From contig NZ_CP055930.1 of NCBI RefSeq assembly GCF_013927005.1, positions 4,464,001 through 4,528,000 of the forward strand: a DNA stretch of 64,000 nt, written 5' to 3'. A program made the translations under genes and the position numbers. Source of the DNA: Enterobacter sp. RHBSTW-00175. GTDB lineage: Bacteria > Pseudomonadota > Gammaproteobacteria > Enterobacterales > Enterobacteriaceae. The notes under the pieces are model-generated. The model saw nothing but the letters and a program-made list of their open reading frames with translations, made no database searches and was not told where the DNA came from. This document shows, one piece after another, positions 20,164 through 29,940 of the stretch (position 1 is the stretch's first letter; each line of letters opens with the position of its first letter).

Positions 20164-22188
20164 TTAATCCTCGTTAACTGCTTGCTGCGCGGCTTTCTTT
20201 GCCTGAACGCGCGCAATCGCGGCAGCGACTGCGGCTTTGCGTGGATCGTCATTTGCAGCCAGAGGCTGCTCTTCCTGCTGTGCCGCTTTACGGGCTTTGG
20301 CCCGGGCGATGGCGGCTTCTACAGCCGCCTTACGCGGATCTACAGGGGCTTCAGGCTCTGCATGTTGTATGTGTTGTTCTGCTTTGCGTGCTTTGGCCCG
20401 GGCGATAGCGGCTTCAACAGCGGCTTTTCGCGGGTCAACGGGCGCTTCTGGCACCACCACAACGTCCTGCTGTTCTGCTTTGCGTGATTTTGCCCGGGCA
20501 ATGGCTGCTTCTACGGCCGCTTTGCGCGGGTCAACAGCTGTTTCCGGCTGTGCGTTTTGCGCTTTTTCCGCCTGACGAGCACGGGCCTCTGCCTTGCGTG
20601 CTTCACGCGCGGCAATCGCTTCACTGTTATCCGGTTTTGTTCCCGCCGGGATCACTACCGGCTGCGCAGCCGAGGCTTTTTTCTCACGAACCCGCGCCAG
20701 GGCGGCATTGATCGCATCCTGATCTTTCTCAGCGGGTTGCACGGCCGCTTGTTTATGGCGCTCCTGGCGAGCCGCTTTCTCACGCTCAAGACGTGCCTGA
20801 CGTGCTTCAAAACGGGCTTTTGCTTCGGCGGCACGTTTCTCTTCCATCGAGATGGCGTAAATTTCGGCCTTCTCCTGGCGGAAATACTGCACCAGTGGGA
20901 TATTGCTCGGGCACACCCAGGCACAGGCACCACATTCTATGCAGTCGGTAAGATTGTGTGCTGTGGCTTTATCGTGCTGCTGGCCTTTGCTGTACCAGTA
21001 CAGTTGCTGGGGAAGAAGATCCGCCGGGCAGGCGTCAGCACAGGCGCTACAGCGAATACAGCCTTTTTCTTCCTGCTCTTCACCCATCTCTGTGGCAGAA
21101 GGGGCGAGCAGGCAGTTAGTAATTTTAACGACCGGGACATCCAGCCACGGCAGAGTAAAGCCCATCAGCGGGCCGCCCATAATCACCATCTGTTCACTGC
21201 CGCAACAAAAACCGGCCTGTTCCAGCAGGTGACGCACCGGTGTCCCTAAACGCGCCCAGACGTTCCCAGGGCGAGAAACCGATTCACCGGTCAGGGTGAC
21301 AACACGTTCGGTCAGCGGCTCACCGTCAACAACCGCACGTTTCACCGCATAGGCGGTGCCCACGTTTTGCATCAGCACGCCAATATCAGACGAACGCCCG
21401 CCGTGCGGAACCTGTTTGCCGGTCAAAATTTGCGTCAGCTGCTTTGCACCACCGGAAGGGTACTTGGTTGGGATAACGCGCAAACCAATGTCGTGGCTGC
21501 CTGCCAACACCGCACGCAGCATGGAAATCGCCTGCGGTTTGTTATCTTCAATGCCGATCAGCACTTCGCGTGGTTGCAGAATGTGTGCGAGGATACGAAT
21601 GCCTTCCACGACCTGTGCCGCGCAATCCTGCATCAGACGGTCATCCGCGGTAATATAAGGTTCACATTCCGCAGCGTTGATAATTAAGGTCTGGATTTTG
21701 TCGCCGCCGCCACGCAGTTTGCTTCCCGTCGGGAAGCCTGCGCCGCCAAGACCGGCCACGCCAAACTGATGAATACGTTCGATGAGCGCATCGCGGCTAT
21801 GGGCAGTGTAGTCGCTCCAGCCATCGCGATCGATCCAGCGGTCCTCGCCGTCAGCGTCAATAATGACGCTCAGCTCAGTGAGCGCAGAAGGATGCGCAAC
21901 GGTGTGCGGCGCAATCGACACCACTTTACCGGACGTCGGCGCGTGAACAGGCAGCATACGTCCGCGACCAAAGGTCAGCGGCTGGCCGCGCAGCACGATA
22001 TCGCCTTCTTTCACGCACAGCTCACCCTCAGCGCCAATATGCTGTTTTAGTGGCATAACGTAGCGGGTCGCCAGCGGAATTTGACGCAGCGGGGTGCCGT
22101 TAGACTGGGTTTTCATTTCTGGCGGATGAATGCCACCATCAAAGTCCCAAATCTTCTCTTTTCTGAAAGCAGAAAATAACTTAAGCAT
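20164..22188 (-). CDS. rsxC: Rsx/Rnf electron transport complex subunit C
   Basis: This 674-residue peripheral subunit has an NADH/FMN-binding Complex I 51-kDa-like part ([13 protein letters not shown] at about residue 130) and two [4Fe-4S] ferredoxin motifs, [12 protein letters not shown] and [12 protein letters not shown], at about residues 370-415. A long Ala/Arg/Lys-rich tail follows. The tail ends in four near-identical units of about 31 residues beginning [19 protein letters not shown], as in other enteric RsxC proteins, where unit number varies. The start at 22188 overlaps rsxB by 8 bp and matches E. coli RsxC ([10 protein letters not shown]). Confidence 0.95.
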   Translation of the reverse strand: MLKLFSAFRKEKIWDFDGGIHPPEMKTQSNGTPLRQIPLATRYVMPLKQHIGAEGELCVKEGDIVLRGQPLTFGRGRMLPVHAPTSGKVVSIAPHTVAHPSALTELSVIIDADGEDRWIDRDGWSDYTAHSRDALIERIHQFGVAGLGGAGFPTGSKLRGGGDKIQTLIINAAECEPYITADDRLMQDCAAQVVEGIRILAHILQPREVLIGIEDNKPQAISMLRAVLAGSHDIGLRVIPTKYPSGGAKQLTQILTGKQVPHGGRSSDIGVLMQNVGTAYAVKRAVVDGEPLTERVVTLTGESVSRPGNVWARLGTPVRHLLEQAGFCCGSEQMVIMGGPLMGFTLPWLDVPVVKITNCLLAPSATEMGEEQEEKGCIRCSACADACPADLLPQQLYWYSKGQQHDKATAHNLTDCIECGACAWVCPSNIPLVQYFRQEKAEIYAISMEEKRAAEAKARFEARQARLEREKAARQERHKQAAVQPAEKDQDAINAALARVREKKASAAQPVVIPAGTKPDNSEAIAAREARKAEARARQAEKAQNAQPETAVDPRKAAVEAAIARAKSRKAEQQDVVVVPEAPVDPRKAAVEAAIARAKARKAEQHIQHAEPEAPVDPRKAAVEAAIARAKARKAAQQEEQPLAANDDPRKAAVAAAIARVQAKKAAQQAVNED
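20167..20532 (-). repeat. Tandem repeats in the rsxC tail
   Basis: Four in-frame units of about 93 bp encode the repeated motif DPRKAAV(E/A)AAIAR(A/V)(K/Q). The first three are nearly identical at protein level; the last is more diverged. Such repeats are prone to copy-number change and assembly error. Confidence 0.85.
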
Positions 22189-22759
22189 GTTGTTCCACAG
22201 GAATGATGCGAACCGGAATGGTCTGAAGATCCCACTTCCAGCTATCGGTAGTCGTTTCGACCGGACGTAACTCGATACATTGCGTCGGGCAAGGCGCGAC
22301 GCAGAGGTTACAGCCGGTGCACAAATCCGCCACAACGGTGTGCATAGCGCGGGTTGCGCCGACAATGGCGTCGACAGGACACGCCTGAATACATTTGGTG
22401 CAGCCAATACAGTTTGCTTCGTCGATAACAGCCAATACGCGAACGGGCTCCTGCACATCTGCATCGCCATCAGCAGGCTGCGGATCAACGTTAAGCAGCG
22501 CGGCGATTTTCAGCATTACCGCTTCGCCACCTGGCGCACAACGGTTGATTTTCTCACCCTGCACACCAACAGCCTCTGCATAAGGGCGGCAGCCAGGATA
22601 GCCGCACTGCCCACACTGACTTTGCGGCAGAAGCTCATCAATTTTTTCAACAACCGGATCGTCCTCAACCGCAAAGCGGCGGGAGGCATAACCCAGAATG
22701 ACGCCAAACACTAATCCCAGCACGCTGATAGATGCGATGGCAATCCAGATAGCATTCAT
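22181..22759 (-). CDS. rsxB: Rsx/Rnf electron transport complex subunit B
   Basis: This 192-residue iron-sulfur protein has an N-terminal membrane helix, then a four-cysteine cluster segment [12 protein letters not shown]...CAPGG, and two ferredoxin-type [4Fe-4S] motifs, [16 protein letters not shown] and [16 protein letters not shown]. Start and stop overlap rsxA by 1 bp (TAATG) and rsxC by 8 bp, so the operon is tightly coupled. Confidence 0.96.
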   Translation of the reverse strand: MNAIWIAIASISVLGLVFGVILGYASRRFAVEDDPVVEKIDELLPQSQCGQCGYPGCRPYAEAVGVQGEKINRCAPGGEAVMLKIAALLNVDPQPADGDADVQEPVRVLAVIDEANCIGCTKCIQACPVDAIVGATRAMHTVVADLCTGCNLCVAPCPTQCIELRPVETTTDSWKWDLQTIPVRIIPVEQHA

Positions 22760-23340
22760 TACAACTTCACCAGACCACTAAAGCCCATAAAGGCCAGAGA
22801 CATTAAACCTGCGGTAACCAGCGCAATGGCATTTCCGCGAAACGGCGCAGGGATATCCGCTGCCGCCAGGCGCTCACGAATAGAGGCAAACAGCACCATG
22901 ACCAGAGAGAAACCGACTGCTGCGGAGAAACCATACAGTGCCGATTGCATGAAATTATGCCCGAGGTTGATGTTCAGCAATGCCACGCCCAGTACGGCGC
23001 AGTTGGTGGTAATGAGCGGCAGGAAGATGCCCAGCAGGCGATAAAGCGCCGGGCTGGTCTTACGCACCACCATTTCGGTAAATTGCACCACCACCGCGAT
23101 AACCAGGATAAAGGCCAGCGTACGCAGATAGGTTAAACCCAGCGGGATGAGTATCCAGGTATCAATCCACCAGGCGCAAATAGACGCCAGCGTCATGACG
23201 AAGGTTGTCGCCAGCCCCATGCCCATTGCTGTTTCCAGTTTTTTGGACACACCCATAAACGGGCATAGGCCAAGGAACTTCACCAGTACGAAGTTGTTAA
23301 CCAGCACAGTTCCGACAAAGAGCAGTAAGTAATCGGTCAT
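22759..23340 (-). CDS. rsxA: Rsx/Rnf electron transport complex subunit A
   Basis: This 193-residue inner-membrane subunit has about six transmembrane helices and is homologous to RsxE, with conserved cysteines in [11 protein letters not shown] and [14 protein letters not shown]. It is the first gene of rsxABCDGE-nth; the 77 bp to ydgK hold only a small stem (AAGCCGCC region) and presumably the operon promoter. Confidence 0.96.
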   Translation of the reverse strand: MTDYLLLFVGTVLVNNFVLVKFLGLCPFMGVSKKLETAMGMGLATTFVMTLASICAWWIDTWILIPLGLTYLRTLAFILVIAVVVQFTEMVVRKTSPALYRLLGIFLPLITTNCAVLGVALLNINLGHNFMQSALYGFSAAVGFSLVMVLFASIRERLAAADIPAPFRGNAIALVTAGLMSLAFMGFSGLVKL

Positions 23341-23417
23341 TATTCAGCCTGAAATAAAAAAAGCCGCCTATTATCTGATAAACCAGAACAGGCGACAACA
23401 GGATAACTGTAAGGTTA

Positions 23418-23858
23418 TTACGGGTTCACAAAGGTTTTTTTCACGCGCGACGAGCGTTTGAAATAAGGGACCAACAGTGATGCCGCCAGCAGCGGAAAGA
23501 GCAGCTGACGAACGGCCAGTGCATCAGATACGGGCGAGAAAGCAAAGGCTTTCACCGCCAGCAGCACAGAGATAAGCAGCCAGATAATGTAGTGTTTAGG
23601 CACACTTTGACGGCGCTTAAAAAAGGCGATGGTCAGCCATAGCGTGTAATACCACATGGCTATCGCAAAGACGAAAGACGCAAACCACAGCGCAATCTTG
23701 CCTGCACTCTGGGACATCAGGGTCTGGATCGCATGAGGGGTAATCAGTGCGGTGGTATAGAGCAGAAGCGCCAGAGATGCGCTTAATAATGCAACCAGCA
23801 GCCATGCCAGCGGGGCGATTAACCAGCCTCCGATTTTTTCTCCAGGCGATGCGGTCAT
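23418..23858 (-). CDS. ydgK: DUF2569 inner-membrane protein YdgK
   Basis: This 146-residue protein has four predicted transmembrane helices and the DUF2569 start EKIGGWLIAPLAW. It is the ortholog of E. coli YdgK, which precedes the rsx operon there too. The ATG at 23858 was chosen over an upstream ATG at 23870 because GGGAG lies just upstream of it and the conserved domain begins right after. Function unknown. Confidence 0.88.
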   Translation of the reverse strand: MTASPGEKIGGWLIAPLAWLLVALLSASLALLLYTTALITPHAIQTLMSQSAGKIALWFASFVFAIAMWYYTLWLTIAFFKRRQSVPKHYIIWLLISVLLAVKAFAFSPVSDALAVRQLLFPLLAASLLVPYFKRSSRVKKTFVNP

Positions 23859-23945
23859 GTTCTCTCCCATAAGTCTGCGCGAAACGTTATATAGCCAATT
23901 TGCAGGGCGCAGAGTATATAACATTTCGCGCGGATGGCTACTTTC

Positions 23946-24161
23946 TTATAGTACGTAACGCCATACAGACTTAGGGACTTCGCCAACATTGAACAACCGG
24001 CCACCAGAGACGAGCTCTGCACGGCGGTGATCGGCTGCACGATACATATTGATGATTTCCTGATTATCCGACAGCGTGTAGTTCAGATGGTCAAACAGTT
24101 TTTCCAGGCTCTCAAGCGAATTGATCTTGCGAAATTTTAATAAATAGTCCTGAACTGTCAT
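23946..24161 (-). CDS. cnu: Hha-family nucleoid modulator Cnu (YdgT)
   Basis: This 71-residue Hha/YmoA-family protein ([30 protein letters not shown]) is nearly identical to E. coli Cnu. It lacks its own strong DNA binding but forms complexes with H-NS and StpA, sharpening silencing of horizontally acquired genes; it also binds a site in oriC. Length is exactly that of the family. Confidence 0.95.
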   Translation of the reverse strand: MTVQDYLLKFRKINSLESLEKLFDHLNYTLSDNQEIINMYRAADHRRAELVSGGRLFNVGEVPKSVWRYVL

Positions 24162-24295
24162 ATTAATGAGTTTCCATATAAAAGTGAGTAATACCAGTGA
24201 AGGTAATTCGTTCGAATAATAAACGGATTAATAAAGACGTAAACAGCCCACTCAGGTAATGCGACTAAATTAGGAGTTTTCTTTGCTGAATGATT

Positions 24296-24315
24296 CAGGC
24301 ATCAGACGATGCCTG
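24296..24315. repeat. Hairpin between blr and cnu
   Basis: CAGGCATC and GATGCCTG form a perfect 8-bp stem around AGAC, about 80 bp past the blr stop. There is no T-run, so it is a weak or rho-assisted end, or an RNA structure in the cnu leader. Confidence 0.45.
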
Positions 24316-24395
24316 GATGAGAAGGTTAACCCTCTTCAACACGGCTGGCAATATGAAACTGACATAATATGTCACTCTTTATTACCGCATTGAGG

Positions 24396-24533
24396 TTATT
24401 TCGGTTGTGCGACTGTGACAGGCTCCGGCGGCTGGTAGTTATCGATATGGCTGGCAACACCCAGCAGCACAACCGAAACTCCAAGGACAATCCATCCCGC
24501 TAATTCAATGATTCGATTAATTATTGACGTCAT
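24396..24533 (-). CDS. blr: Small divisome-associated membrane protein Blr
   Basis: This 45-residue protein has one transmembrane helix. RIIELAGWIVLGVSVVLLGV followed by ASHIDNYQPPEP aligns closely with the 41-residue E. coli Blr, which affects beta-lactam sensitivity and interacts with cell-division proteins. Position between cnu and ydgJ is as in E. coli. The E. coli start Met aligns with an Ile codon here, so the start is moved to ATG 24533; an in-frame ATG at 24557 is also possible. Neither has a clear ribosome binding site. Easily missed because of its size. Confidence 0.85.
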   Translation of the reverse strand: MTSIINRIIELAGWIVLGVSVVLLGVASHIDNYQPPEPVTVAQPK

Positions 24534-24764
24534 GATTCGTGTTTGTAATTTATCCATAAATACAGATTGCAAATGTTACAGCGCAACATTCGCCACGGCA
24601 AGCGCTTTGGGAACGGTTTCCCTAAAGAAAATCAGCAGGTTAAATCTATGTAACAAAAATAACCAACACAGGATGCTATTTTAAGTCATATCGCACATTA
24701 TTAATCTGTTCAGACTTCAGAATAGCCAGTGTGAAATAAGAACATCATCTGCGAGGGTAACTAT

Positions 24765-25805
24765 ATGAATGACAACATCCGTGTCGGGCTTATTGGTTAT
24801 GGGTACGCGAGTAAAACATTTCACGCTCCTCTGATTGCCGGGACTCCAGGAATGGAACTGGCTGTGATTTCAAGCAGCGATGCGGCAAAAGTCCATGCCG
24901 ACTGGCCGACGGTTCCTGTTGTTTCTGAGCCAAAGCATCTTTTTAACAATCCTGATATTGATTTGATTGTGATCCCAACCCCAAACGATACCCACTTTCC
25001 GCTGGCAAAGGCCGCGATGGAAGCGGGTAAACATGTGGTGGTGGATAAACCCTTTACTGTGACGTTGTCACAAGCGAGAGAGCTGGATGCGCAGGCAAAA
25101 AGTGCGGGCCGGTTGCTGTCGGTATTTCATAACCGCCGCTGGGACAGTGATTTTTTAACGGTTAAATCTCTGATAAGCGAAGGCGCGCTCGGCGAAATTG
25201 CGTATTTCGAGTCTCACTTTGACCGGTTTCGTCCTCAGGTGCGTGACCGCTGGCGCGAGCAGGCTGGGCCCGGCAGTGGTATCTGGTATGACTTAGGGCC
25301 GCATTTGCTCGATCAGGCAGTGTATCTGTTTGGTTTGCCGGTGAGCCTGACTGTCGATCTAGCCCAGCTAAGGCCCGGAGCGCAGACAACAGACTACTTT
25401 CACGCAGTGTTAAGTTATCCGCAGCGGCGCATTGTCCTGCACGCCACCATGCTGGCGGCAGCAGAATCTGCACGGTATATCATCCACGGCACGCGTGGCA
25501 GCTACGTGAAGTTTGGCCTTGATCCGCAAGAAGATCGTCTCAAAAATGGCGAGCGTTTGCCGCAGGAAGACTGGGGTTATGATATGCGCGATGGCGTGTT
25601 AACGCGTTTCGAAGGAGAGGAGCAGGTTCAGGAAACCTTACTGACGATGCCCGGTAACTACCCGGCTTATTATGCGGGGATCCGCGATGCGCTAAATGGG
25701 ACGGGGGAAAATCCGGTTCCGGCAAGCCAGGCCATTCAGATTATGGAACTGATTGAGTTGGGGATGGAATCTGCCAAACATCGCGCAACGCTTTGTCTGG
25801 CATAA
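24765..25805 (+). CDS. ydgJ: Gfo/Idh/MocA-family oxidoreductase YdgJ
   Basis: This 346-residue NAD(P)-dependent dehydrogenase has an N-terminal Rossmann fold (VGLIGYGYASKTFHAPLI) and the family signature VVDKPFT with the catalytic-type lysine. A C-terminal alpha/beta domain includes GSGIWYDLGPHLLDQA with the His typical of this fold. The substrate is unknown. It is single-gene, divergent from blr and convergent with add; a REP-like hairpin follows. Confidence 0.9.
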   Translation: MNDNIRVGLIGYGYASKTFHAPLIAGTPGMELAVISSSDAAKVHADWPTVPVVSEPKHLFNNPDIDLIVIPTPNDTHFPLAKAAMEAGKHVVVDKPFTVTLSQARELDAQAKSAGRLLSVFHNRRWDSDFLTVKSLISEGALGEIAYFESHFDRFRPQVRDRWREQAGPGSGIWYDLGPHLLDQAVYLFGLPVSLTVDLAQLRPGAQTTDYFHAVLSYPQRRIVLHATMLAAAESARYIIHGTRGSYVKFGLDPQEDRLKNGERLPQEDWGYDMRDGVLTRFEGEEQVQETLLTMPGNYPAYYAGIRDALNGTGENPVPASQAIQIMELIELGMESAKHRATLCLA

Positions 25806-25814
25806 ATGTTAAGG

Positions 25815-25842
25815 GCCGGGTGGTAAACGTATCGCCACCCGG
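25815..25842. repeat. REP-like palindrome between ydgJ and add
   Basis: GCCGGGTGG and CGCCACCCGGC flank a short loop. It lies between two convergent genes and may serve as a shared mRNA 3' stem. Confidence 0.65.
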
Positions 25843-25850
25843 CAAATGGC

Positions 25851-26852
25851 TTAACCGCGGGCCACTTTATCTTTAAGCGCCTGTTTCTCCGCAGGCGTTA
25901 AGAAGGCAATTTCCAGCCCGTTAATCTGTGCCTGGCGGATCTGTTCGCGGCTCAGACCTGCCTGCGGTGCCGCAACGGTATACTCGTGAATAATATCGAC
26001 ACCCTGTACCGCCGGATCATCAGTGTTCAGCGATGCCAGCACGCCATGCTCCAGGAAGGTTTTCAGCGGATGCTGCGCAAGCGTTGGCACGGTGCTGGTC
26101 TGGATGTTGGACGTCAGGCAGGATTCGATCCCGATGCGCTGTTCTGCAAGGAAATCCATCAGGGCGCGATCTTCAACAGCTTTTACACCGTGACCAATAC
26201 GCTCAGCCCCCAGCTCGCGGATAGCCTGCCAGATGCTTTCCGGGCCTGCGGCTTCGCCAGCATGGACGGTGATATGCCAGCCGGCATCACGTGCGCGGTT
26301 GAAGTGGGAGAGGAACAGGCTGCCAGGGAAGCCAAGTTCATCGCCCGCCAGGTCAATGGCCGTTATCTGATCCCGGTGCGCGAGCAGCGCTTCCAGCTCC
26401 TGCAAGCAGGCCGCTTCACCGAACGTGCGGCTCATAATACCAATCAGGCGGGCCTGTACGTCGAAGGCCTTGCAGCCATCACGCACACCTGCAATCACCG
26501 CTTCAACCACGCCAGCCACTGGCAGGTTGTGGGTCATCGCCATGTAGCCTGGTGAAAAACGCAGTTCGACATAGTGCAGGCCGTTACGCGCGGCATCTTC
26601 AATATTCTCGAAAGCAACACGGCGGCAGGCATCGAGGGAGGCCAGCATCTTCACGCCCCAGTCGAGCTTGCTCAGGAAGCTGACCAGATCCGGTTCATTC
26701 GACGTGACCTGAACGTGTGGGATCAAGGTTTCAAGTGTTTGAGCAGGAAGAGTTAAATTGAACTGGCGGCCAAGATCGAGAATGGTTTGGGCACGAATGT
26801 TACCGTCAAGGTGACGATGAATATCAGTTAAAGGAAGGCTTGTATCAATCAT
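25851..26852 (-). CDS. add: Adenosine deaminase
   Basis: This 333-residue zinc enzyme converts adenosine and deoxyadenosine to inosine and deoxyinosine. The TIM-barrel metal motifs are intact: DIHRHLDGN (HxH ligands), [21 protein letters not shown] and SLNTDDPAV with the catalytic Asp pair. It lies next to malY as in E. coli. Confidence 0.96.
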   Translation of the reverse strand: MIDTSLPLTDIHRHLDGNIRAQTILDLGRQFNLTLPAQTLETLIPHVQVTSNEPDLVSFLSKLDWGVKMLASLDACRRVAFENIEDAARNGLHYVELRFSPGYMAMTHNLPVAGVVEAVIAGVRDGCKAFDVQARLIGIMSRTFGEAACLQELEALLAHRDQITAIDLAGDELGFPGSLFLSHFNRARDAGWHITVHAGEAAGPESIWQAIRELGAERIGHGVKAVEDRALMDFLAEQRIGIESCLTSNIQTSTVPTLAQHPLKTFLEHGVLASLNTDDPAVQGVDIIHEYTVAAPQAGLSREQIRQAQINGLEIAFLTPAEKQALKDKVARG

Positions 26853-26948
26853 GGTCGCACTCTTTTCTGGTTAAAGTGCGCCATATTATAAAAACAAAAC
26901 GGGGTAAAAAGCTATTTGCGCAAGGTAATATTCCGTTGCGCAAGTCAA

Positions 26949-28121
26949 TTAGAGGAGTGCGCTAATCCCGGCAATAAGCCGCTGAACCCCTTGCTCAAGC
27001 TTGCTGCGCGGGCAGCCCGCGTTAATGCGGACAAAACCGTTACCCTCTTCACCGTAGGTATATCCCGGCATAATGGCGACTTTTTGCTGCTCAATCAGGA
27101 CTTTTTGTAGCGCTTTGTCATCAATGTCCAGAGGGCTTAAGTCTATCCAGGCAAGATACGTCGCCTGAGGGGGCTGCCAGTTCAGATTCGGAAAAGCGCT
27201 GTTCAATTCACGCGCAACGTAGTGCAGATTCTCTTCCAGATAACGGCGTAACGCATCCAGCCAGGGGGCACCTTGCTCATAAGCTGCAATGTGCGCCGTC
27301 AGCGCCAGCACGGAAGGGGAAGAGAGCCCATCGCGGCCTTTCAGCGCGCTCAGGTAGGCATTGCGGCTTTCATCATCGCCAATCAAACCGTATGCTCCGG
27401 TAAGTGCCGGAATGTTAAAGCTCTTGGAGCCCGAGGTCAGCAGGGCCCATTTTCCGCGCGCAACTTCATTCCACGGGGTATGGTGGTGCTCACCCCACAC
27501 CATATCCATATGGATTTCATCGCTGATGACCGCTACGTTATATCGCGCGCAAAGTTCCGCCATCCGGTGCAGCTCTTCCCGTGTCCATACTTTACCCGTT
27601 GGGTTCTGCGGGCTGCACAGCAGCAGGATTTTGTTTTCCGGCCTGGCGAGCGCGGCTTCCAGTGCCGCCATATTGCTCAGCCAGCCAGCAGCATTTTTTT
27701 CCATCGCCACGGGCACAACAGTGCGCTGATTGCCGTTGATGGCATTGTAAAAGGCGTCATAGGCTGGGGTATGTACCACAACGCCGTCACCTGCGTCTGA
27801 CCAGATACGAATCAGCTCCGACACCATATAAATGACCGATGGGCCATAAACAATAGACGCTGTATCAATGCGGCTGTTAAAGCGATGCTGGAACCAGTGT
27901 GCCACGGCGGCAAGAAACTCATCGTTTTTCCAGCGGCTGTAGCCGAATACACCGTGGCTGATGCGTTGATGTAATGCATCGGTAATACAGGGGGCGGTGG
28001 CAAAATCCATATCCGAAATGGTAAACGGCAGCAGGTCGGCGGCGCCGAAACGGTCGGCAACATAATCCCACTGGGTGCACCAGGTGCCGTGTCTGTCTAC
28101 AACGGTAGAAAAATCAAACAT
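26949..28121 (-). CDS. malY: MalY: cystathionine beta-lyase and maltose regulon repressor
   Basis: This 390-residue fold-type I PLP enzyme has the Schiff-base lysine in LTSGSKSFNIPAL and the PLP contacts CSPQNPTGKVW and SDEIHMDM. E. coli MalY has C-S lyase activity and separately binds and inhibits MalT. The ATG at 28121 was chosen, with AAGGA upstream. It follows malX by 48 bp, with a terminator-like hairpin in between. Confidence 0.95.
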   Translation of the reverse strand: MFDFSTVVDRHGTWCTQWDYVADRFGAADLLPFTISDMDFATAPCITDALHQRISHGVFGYSRWKNDEFLAAVAHWFQHRFNSRIDTASIVYGPSVIYMVSELIRIWSDAGDGVVVHTPAYDAFYNAINGNQRTVVPVAMEKNAAGWLSNMAALEAALARPENKILLLCSPQNPTGKVWTREELHRMAELCARYNVAVISDEIHMDMVWGEHHHTPWNEVARGKWALLTSGSKSFNIPALTGAYGLIGDDESRNAYLSALKGRDGLSSPSVLALTAHIAAYEQGAPWLDALRRYLEENLHYVARELNSAFPNLNWQPPQATYLAWIDLSPLDIDDKALQKVLIEQQKVAIMPGYTYGEEGNGFVRINAGCPRSKLEQGVQRLIAGISALL

Positions 28122-28143
28122 CACATTGGTCCTTAAAGTAAAA

Positions 28144-28162
28144 CCCCCTCACGAAGAGGGGG
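28144..28162 (-). terminator. Terminator-like hairpin inside malXY
   Basis: On the minus strand CCCCCTC-TTCGT-GAGGGGG is a perfect 7-bp GC-rich stem followed by TTTTAC. It lies between malX and malY and may partly terminate transcription or protect the malX mRNA end. Confidence 0.6.
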
Positions 28163-28169
28163 CGAGGCA

Positions 28170-29762
28170 TCAGGCTTCTACTGTTCGCATCAGGGTAGCC
28201 AGCTCATCTTTGACTGACTGTACCTGCGGGCCGATGACAACCTGCAAATTATGCTGATTCAACTGCACCACACCGATGGCGCGATTTGCCTTCAGGGCAT
28301 TGGTGTCGACCTTCGACATATCGTTAACCGACAGACGCAGGCGCGTAATGCAATTATCCAGTGAGGTTATGTTATCCGTTCCGCCAAGCGCCGCCAGAAT
28401 TGCAGGGGTGTTATAGCCGGATTTACCCACTGTCCCGGCAACGGCTTGTTCAACGCCGCTAGCGGTATCAGTATCGCGGCCCGGGGTTTTCAGGTTAAAG
28501 CGGGTGATAGCAAAGCGGAAGATCCCGTAGTACACCGCGAACCAGATAGCCGCCACAACCGGCACCAGATACCATTTGGTCGACAGGCCGTGCAGGATGC
28601 CGAACACCACAAAGTCAATCACGTTGCCGTCGGTGTTACCGATAGTCACGCCCAGCACCGCCATGACGGTAAAGCCCAGACCGGTCAACACCGCGTGAAT
28701 GAGGTACAGCACCGGGGCAACAAACAGGAACAGGAATTCGATAGGCTCGGTTGTGCCGCCTACAACGCAGGCAATCACGCCAGAAATCAGCAGGCCTTTA
28801 ATTTTATGGCGATTTTCCGGGCGTGCACAGTGGTACATCGCCAGCGCAGCACCTGGCAGGCCGCCGAGGAACGCAGGCATTTTACCCTGCGACAGGAAGC
28901 GGGTTGCGCTCTCAGAGAAGCCGTGAGTGGTCGGGCAGCTCAGCTGTGCCTGGAAGATGGTCAGCGCACCACTGACATCGTGACCACACACGTCCATGGT
29001 ACCTCCCGCTTCGGTAAAGCGGATCAGCGCCACGAGGATATGTTGCAGACCAAATGGCAGCAGCAGACGTTCGCCCGTACCAAAGATCATCGGGCCAAAA
29101 TCACCGGCACCGTTAATGATGCGCCCGATTCCGTTAATGCCCAGCGCAAAGACCGGCCAAATGAGAGGAATAATCAGACCAAACAGGCCCATGACCACCA
29201 GGGTGACGATCGGGACAAAACGTGTGCCACCAAAGAACGCCAGCGCATCCGGCAGGCGGATATTGTGGAAGCGTTCGTGCAGCATCCAGATAATAACGCC
29301 CGCGATCACTGCACCCAAAATACCTGTATCAATAGACTGAATGCCAATGACGCTCTGAATGTTGTTTGCTTTCAGTACGGCGGCATCGGTTGTTGGCAGG
29401 ATGCCTTTCGCCGTCAGCCAGAAGTTAACGGCAAGGTTCATCACCGCGTAGCCGACAAACCCGGCGAAAGCGGCAACGCCTTTGTTTTCGCGCGCCAGCC
29501 CGAGCGGGATCGCGATACAGAACATAACGGGCAGGAAACTAAATGCAAAGGAGCCGACCTTACTCATCCAGATGAAGATCGCCTGTAACACAGGGGCGCC
29601 GAGGAACGGGATCAGCGTAATAACATCGTTACTGCTCAGCGAGCTGCCGATCCCCAGCATGATCCCGCAGAAGGAGAGGAGTGCCACGGGCAACATAAAG
29701 GTTTTACCCAGTTGCTGGAAAAACTCCCACAGCGATATTTTTTGTGCTGCTTTCGTCGTCAT
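28170..29762 (-). CDS. malX: PTS maltose/glucose-type enzyme IICB MalX
   Basis: This 530-residue phosphotransferase permease has an N-terminal EIIC domain with about ten membrane segments (residues 1-390; LSCPTTHGFSESATRFLSQGKMPAFLGG) and a C-terminal EIIB domain with the phosphorylated cysteine in DNCITRLRL (about residue 470). It transports and phosphorylates a sugar of the glucose/maltose class; the natural substrate is unsettled. First gene of malXY, controlled by MalI. Confidence 0.95.
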   Translation of the reverse strand: MTTKAAQKISLWEFFQQLGKTFMLPVALLSFCGIMLGIGSSLSSNDVITLIPFLGAPVLQAIFIWMSKVGSFAFSFLPVMFCIAIPLGLARENKGVAAFAGFVGYAVMNLAVNFWLTAKGILPTTDAAVLKANNIQSVIGIQSIDTGILGAVIAGVIIWMLHERFHNIRLPDALAFFGGTRFVPIVTLVVMGLFGLIIPLIWPVFALGINGIGRIINGAGDFGPMIFGTGERLLLPFGLQHILVALIRFTEAGGTMDVCGHDVSGALTIFQAQLSCPTTHGFSESATRFLSQGKMPAFLGGLPGAALAMYHCARPENRHKIKGLLISGVIACVVGGTTEPIEFLFLFVAPVLYLIHAVLTGLGFTVMAVLGVTIGNTDGNVIDFVVFGILHGLSTKWYLVPVVAAIWFAVYYGIFRFAITRFNLKTPGRDTDTASGVEQAVAGTVGKSGYNTPAILAALGGTDNITSLDNCITRLRLSVNDMSKVDTNALKANRAIGVVQLNQHNLQVVIGPQVQSVKDELATLMRTVEA

Positions 29763-29815
29763 AAAACGACTCCTTTATTGTTAAAATAGGTTTTCCTGCT
29801 TCAATGCTGCGAGAA

Positions 29816-29831
29816 GATAAAACGTTTTATC
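29816..29831. promoter_or_regulatory. MalI operator (malX side)
   Basis: GATAAAACGTTTTATC is a perfect 16-bp palindrome equal to the known MalI operator. It lies 54 bp upstream of the malX start. Confidence 0.9.
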
Positions 29832-29840
29832 AAACTTTAG

Positions 29841-29856
29841 TGCGCGCTAAATCACA
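29841..29856. promoter_or_regulatory. CRP-like site between malX and malI
   Basis: On the minus strand TGTGATTTAGCGCGCA has one perfect CRP half (TGTGA) and a weak second half (8 of 10 overall). It is placed between the two MalI operators. The E. coli malX promoter is CRP-activated, so a role is plausible. Confidence 0.45.
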
Positions 29857-29894
29857 TTCTCAGGCTTTCGCAGGGAGTATAAAGATAACGTATT

Positions 29895-29910
29895 GATAAA
29901 ACGTTTTACC
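29895..29910. promoter_or_regulatory. MalI operator (malI side)
   Basis: GATAAAACGTTTTACC differs from the malX-side operator at one position and lies 31 bp before the malI start, fitting autorepression. Confidence 0.85.
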
Positions 29911-29940
29911 GATCTCATTATCAGGGAGTCACGCCAACAC

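Noticed and set aside
28446..29588. A 380-codon plus-strand frame opposite malX.
   Set aside because: It mirrors the intact malX PTS gene; its product is rich in His, Gln and Arg as expected for an antisense frame.
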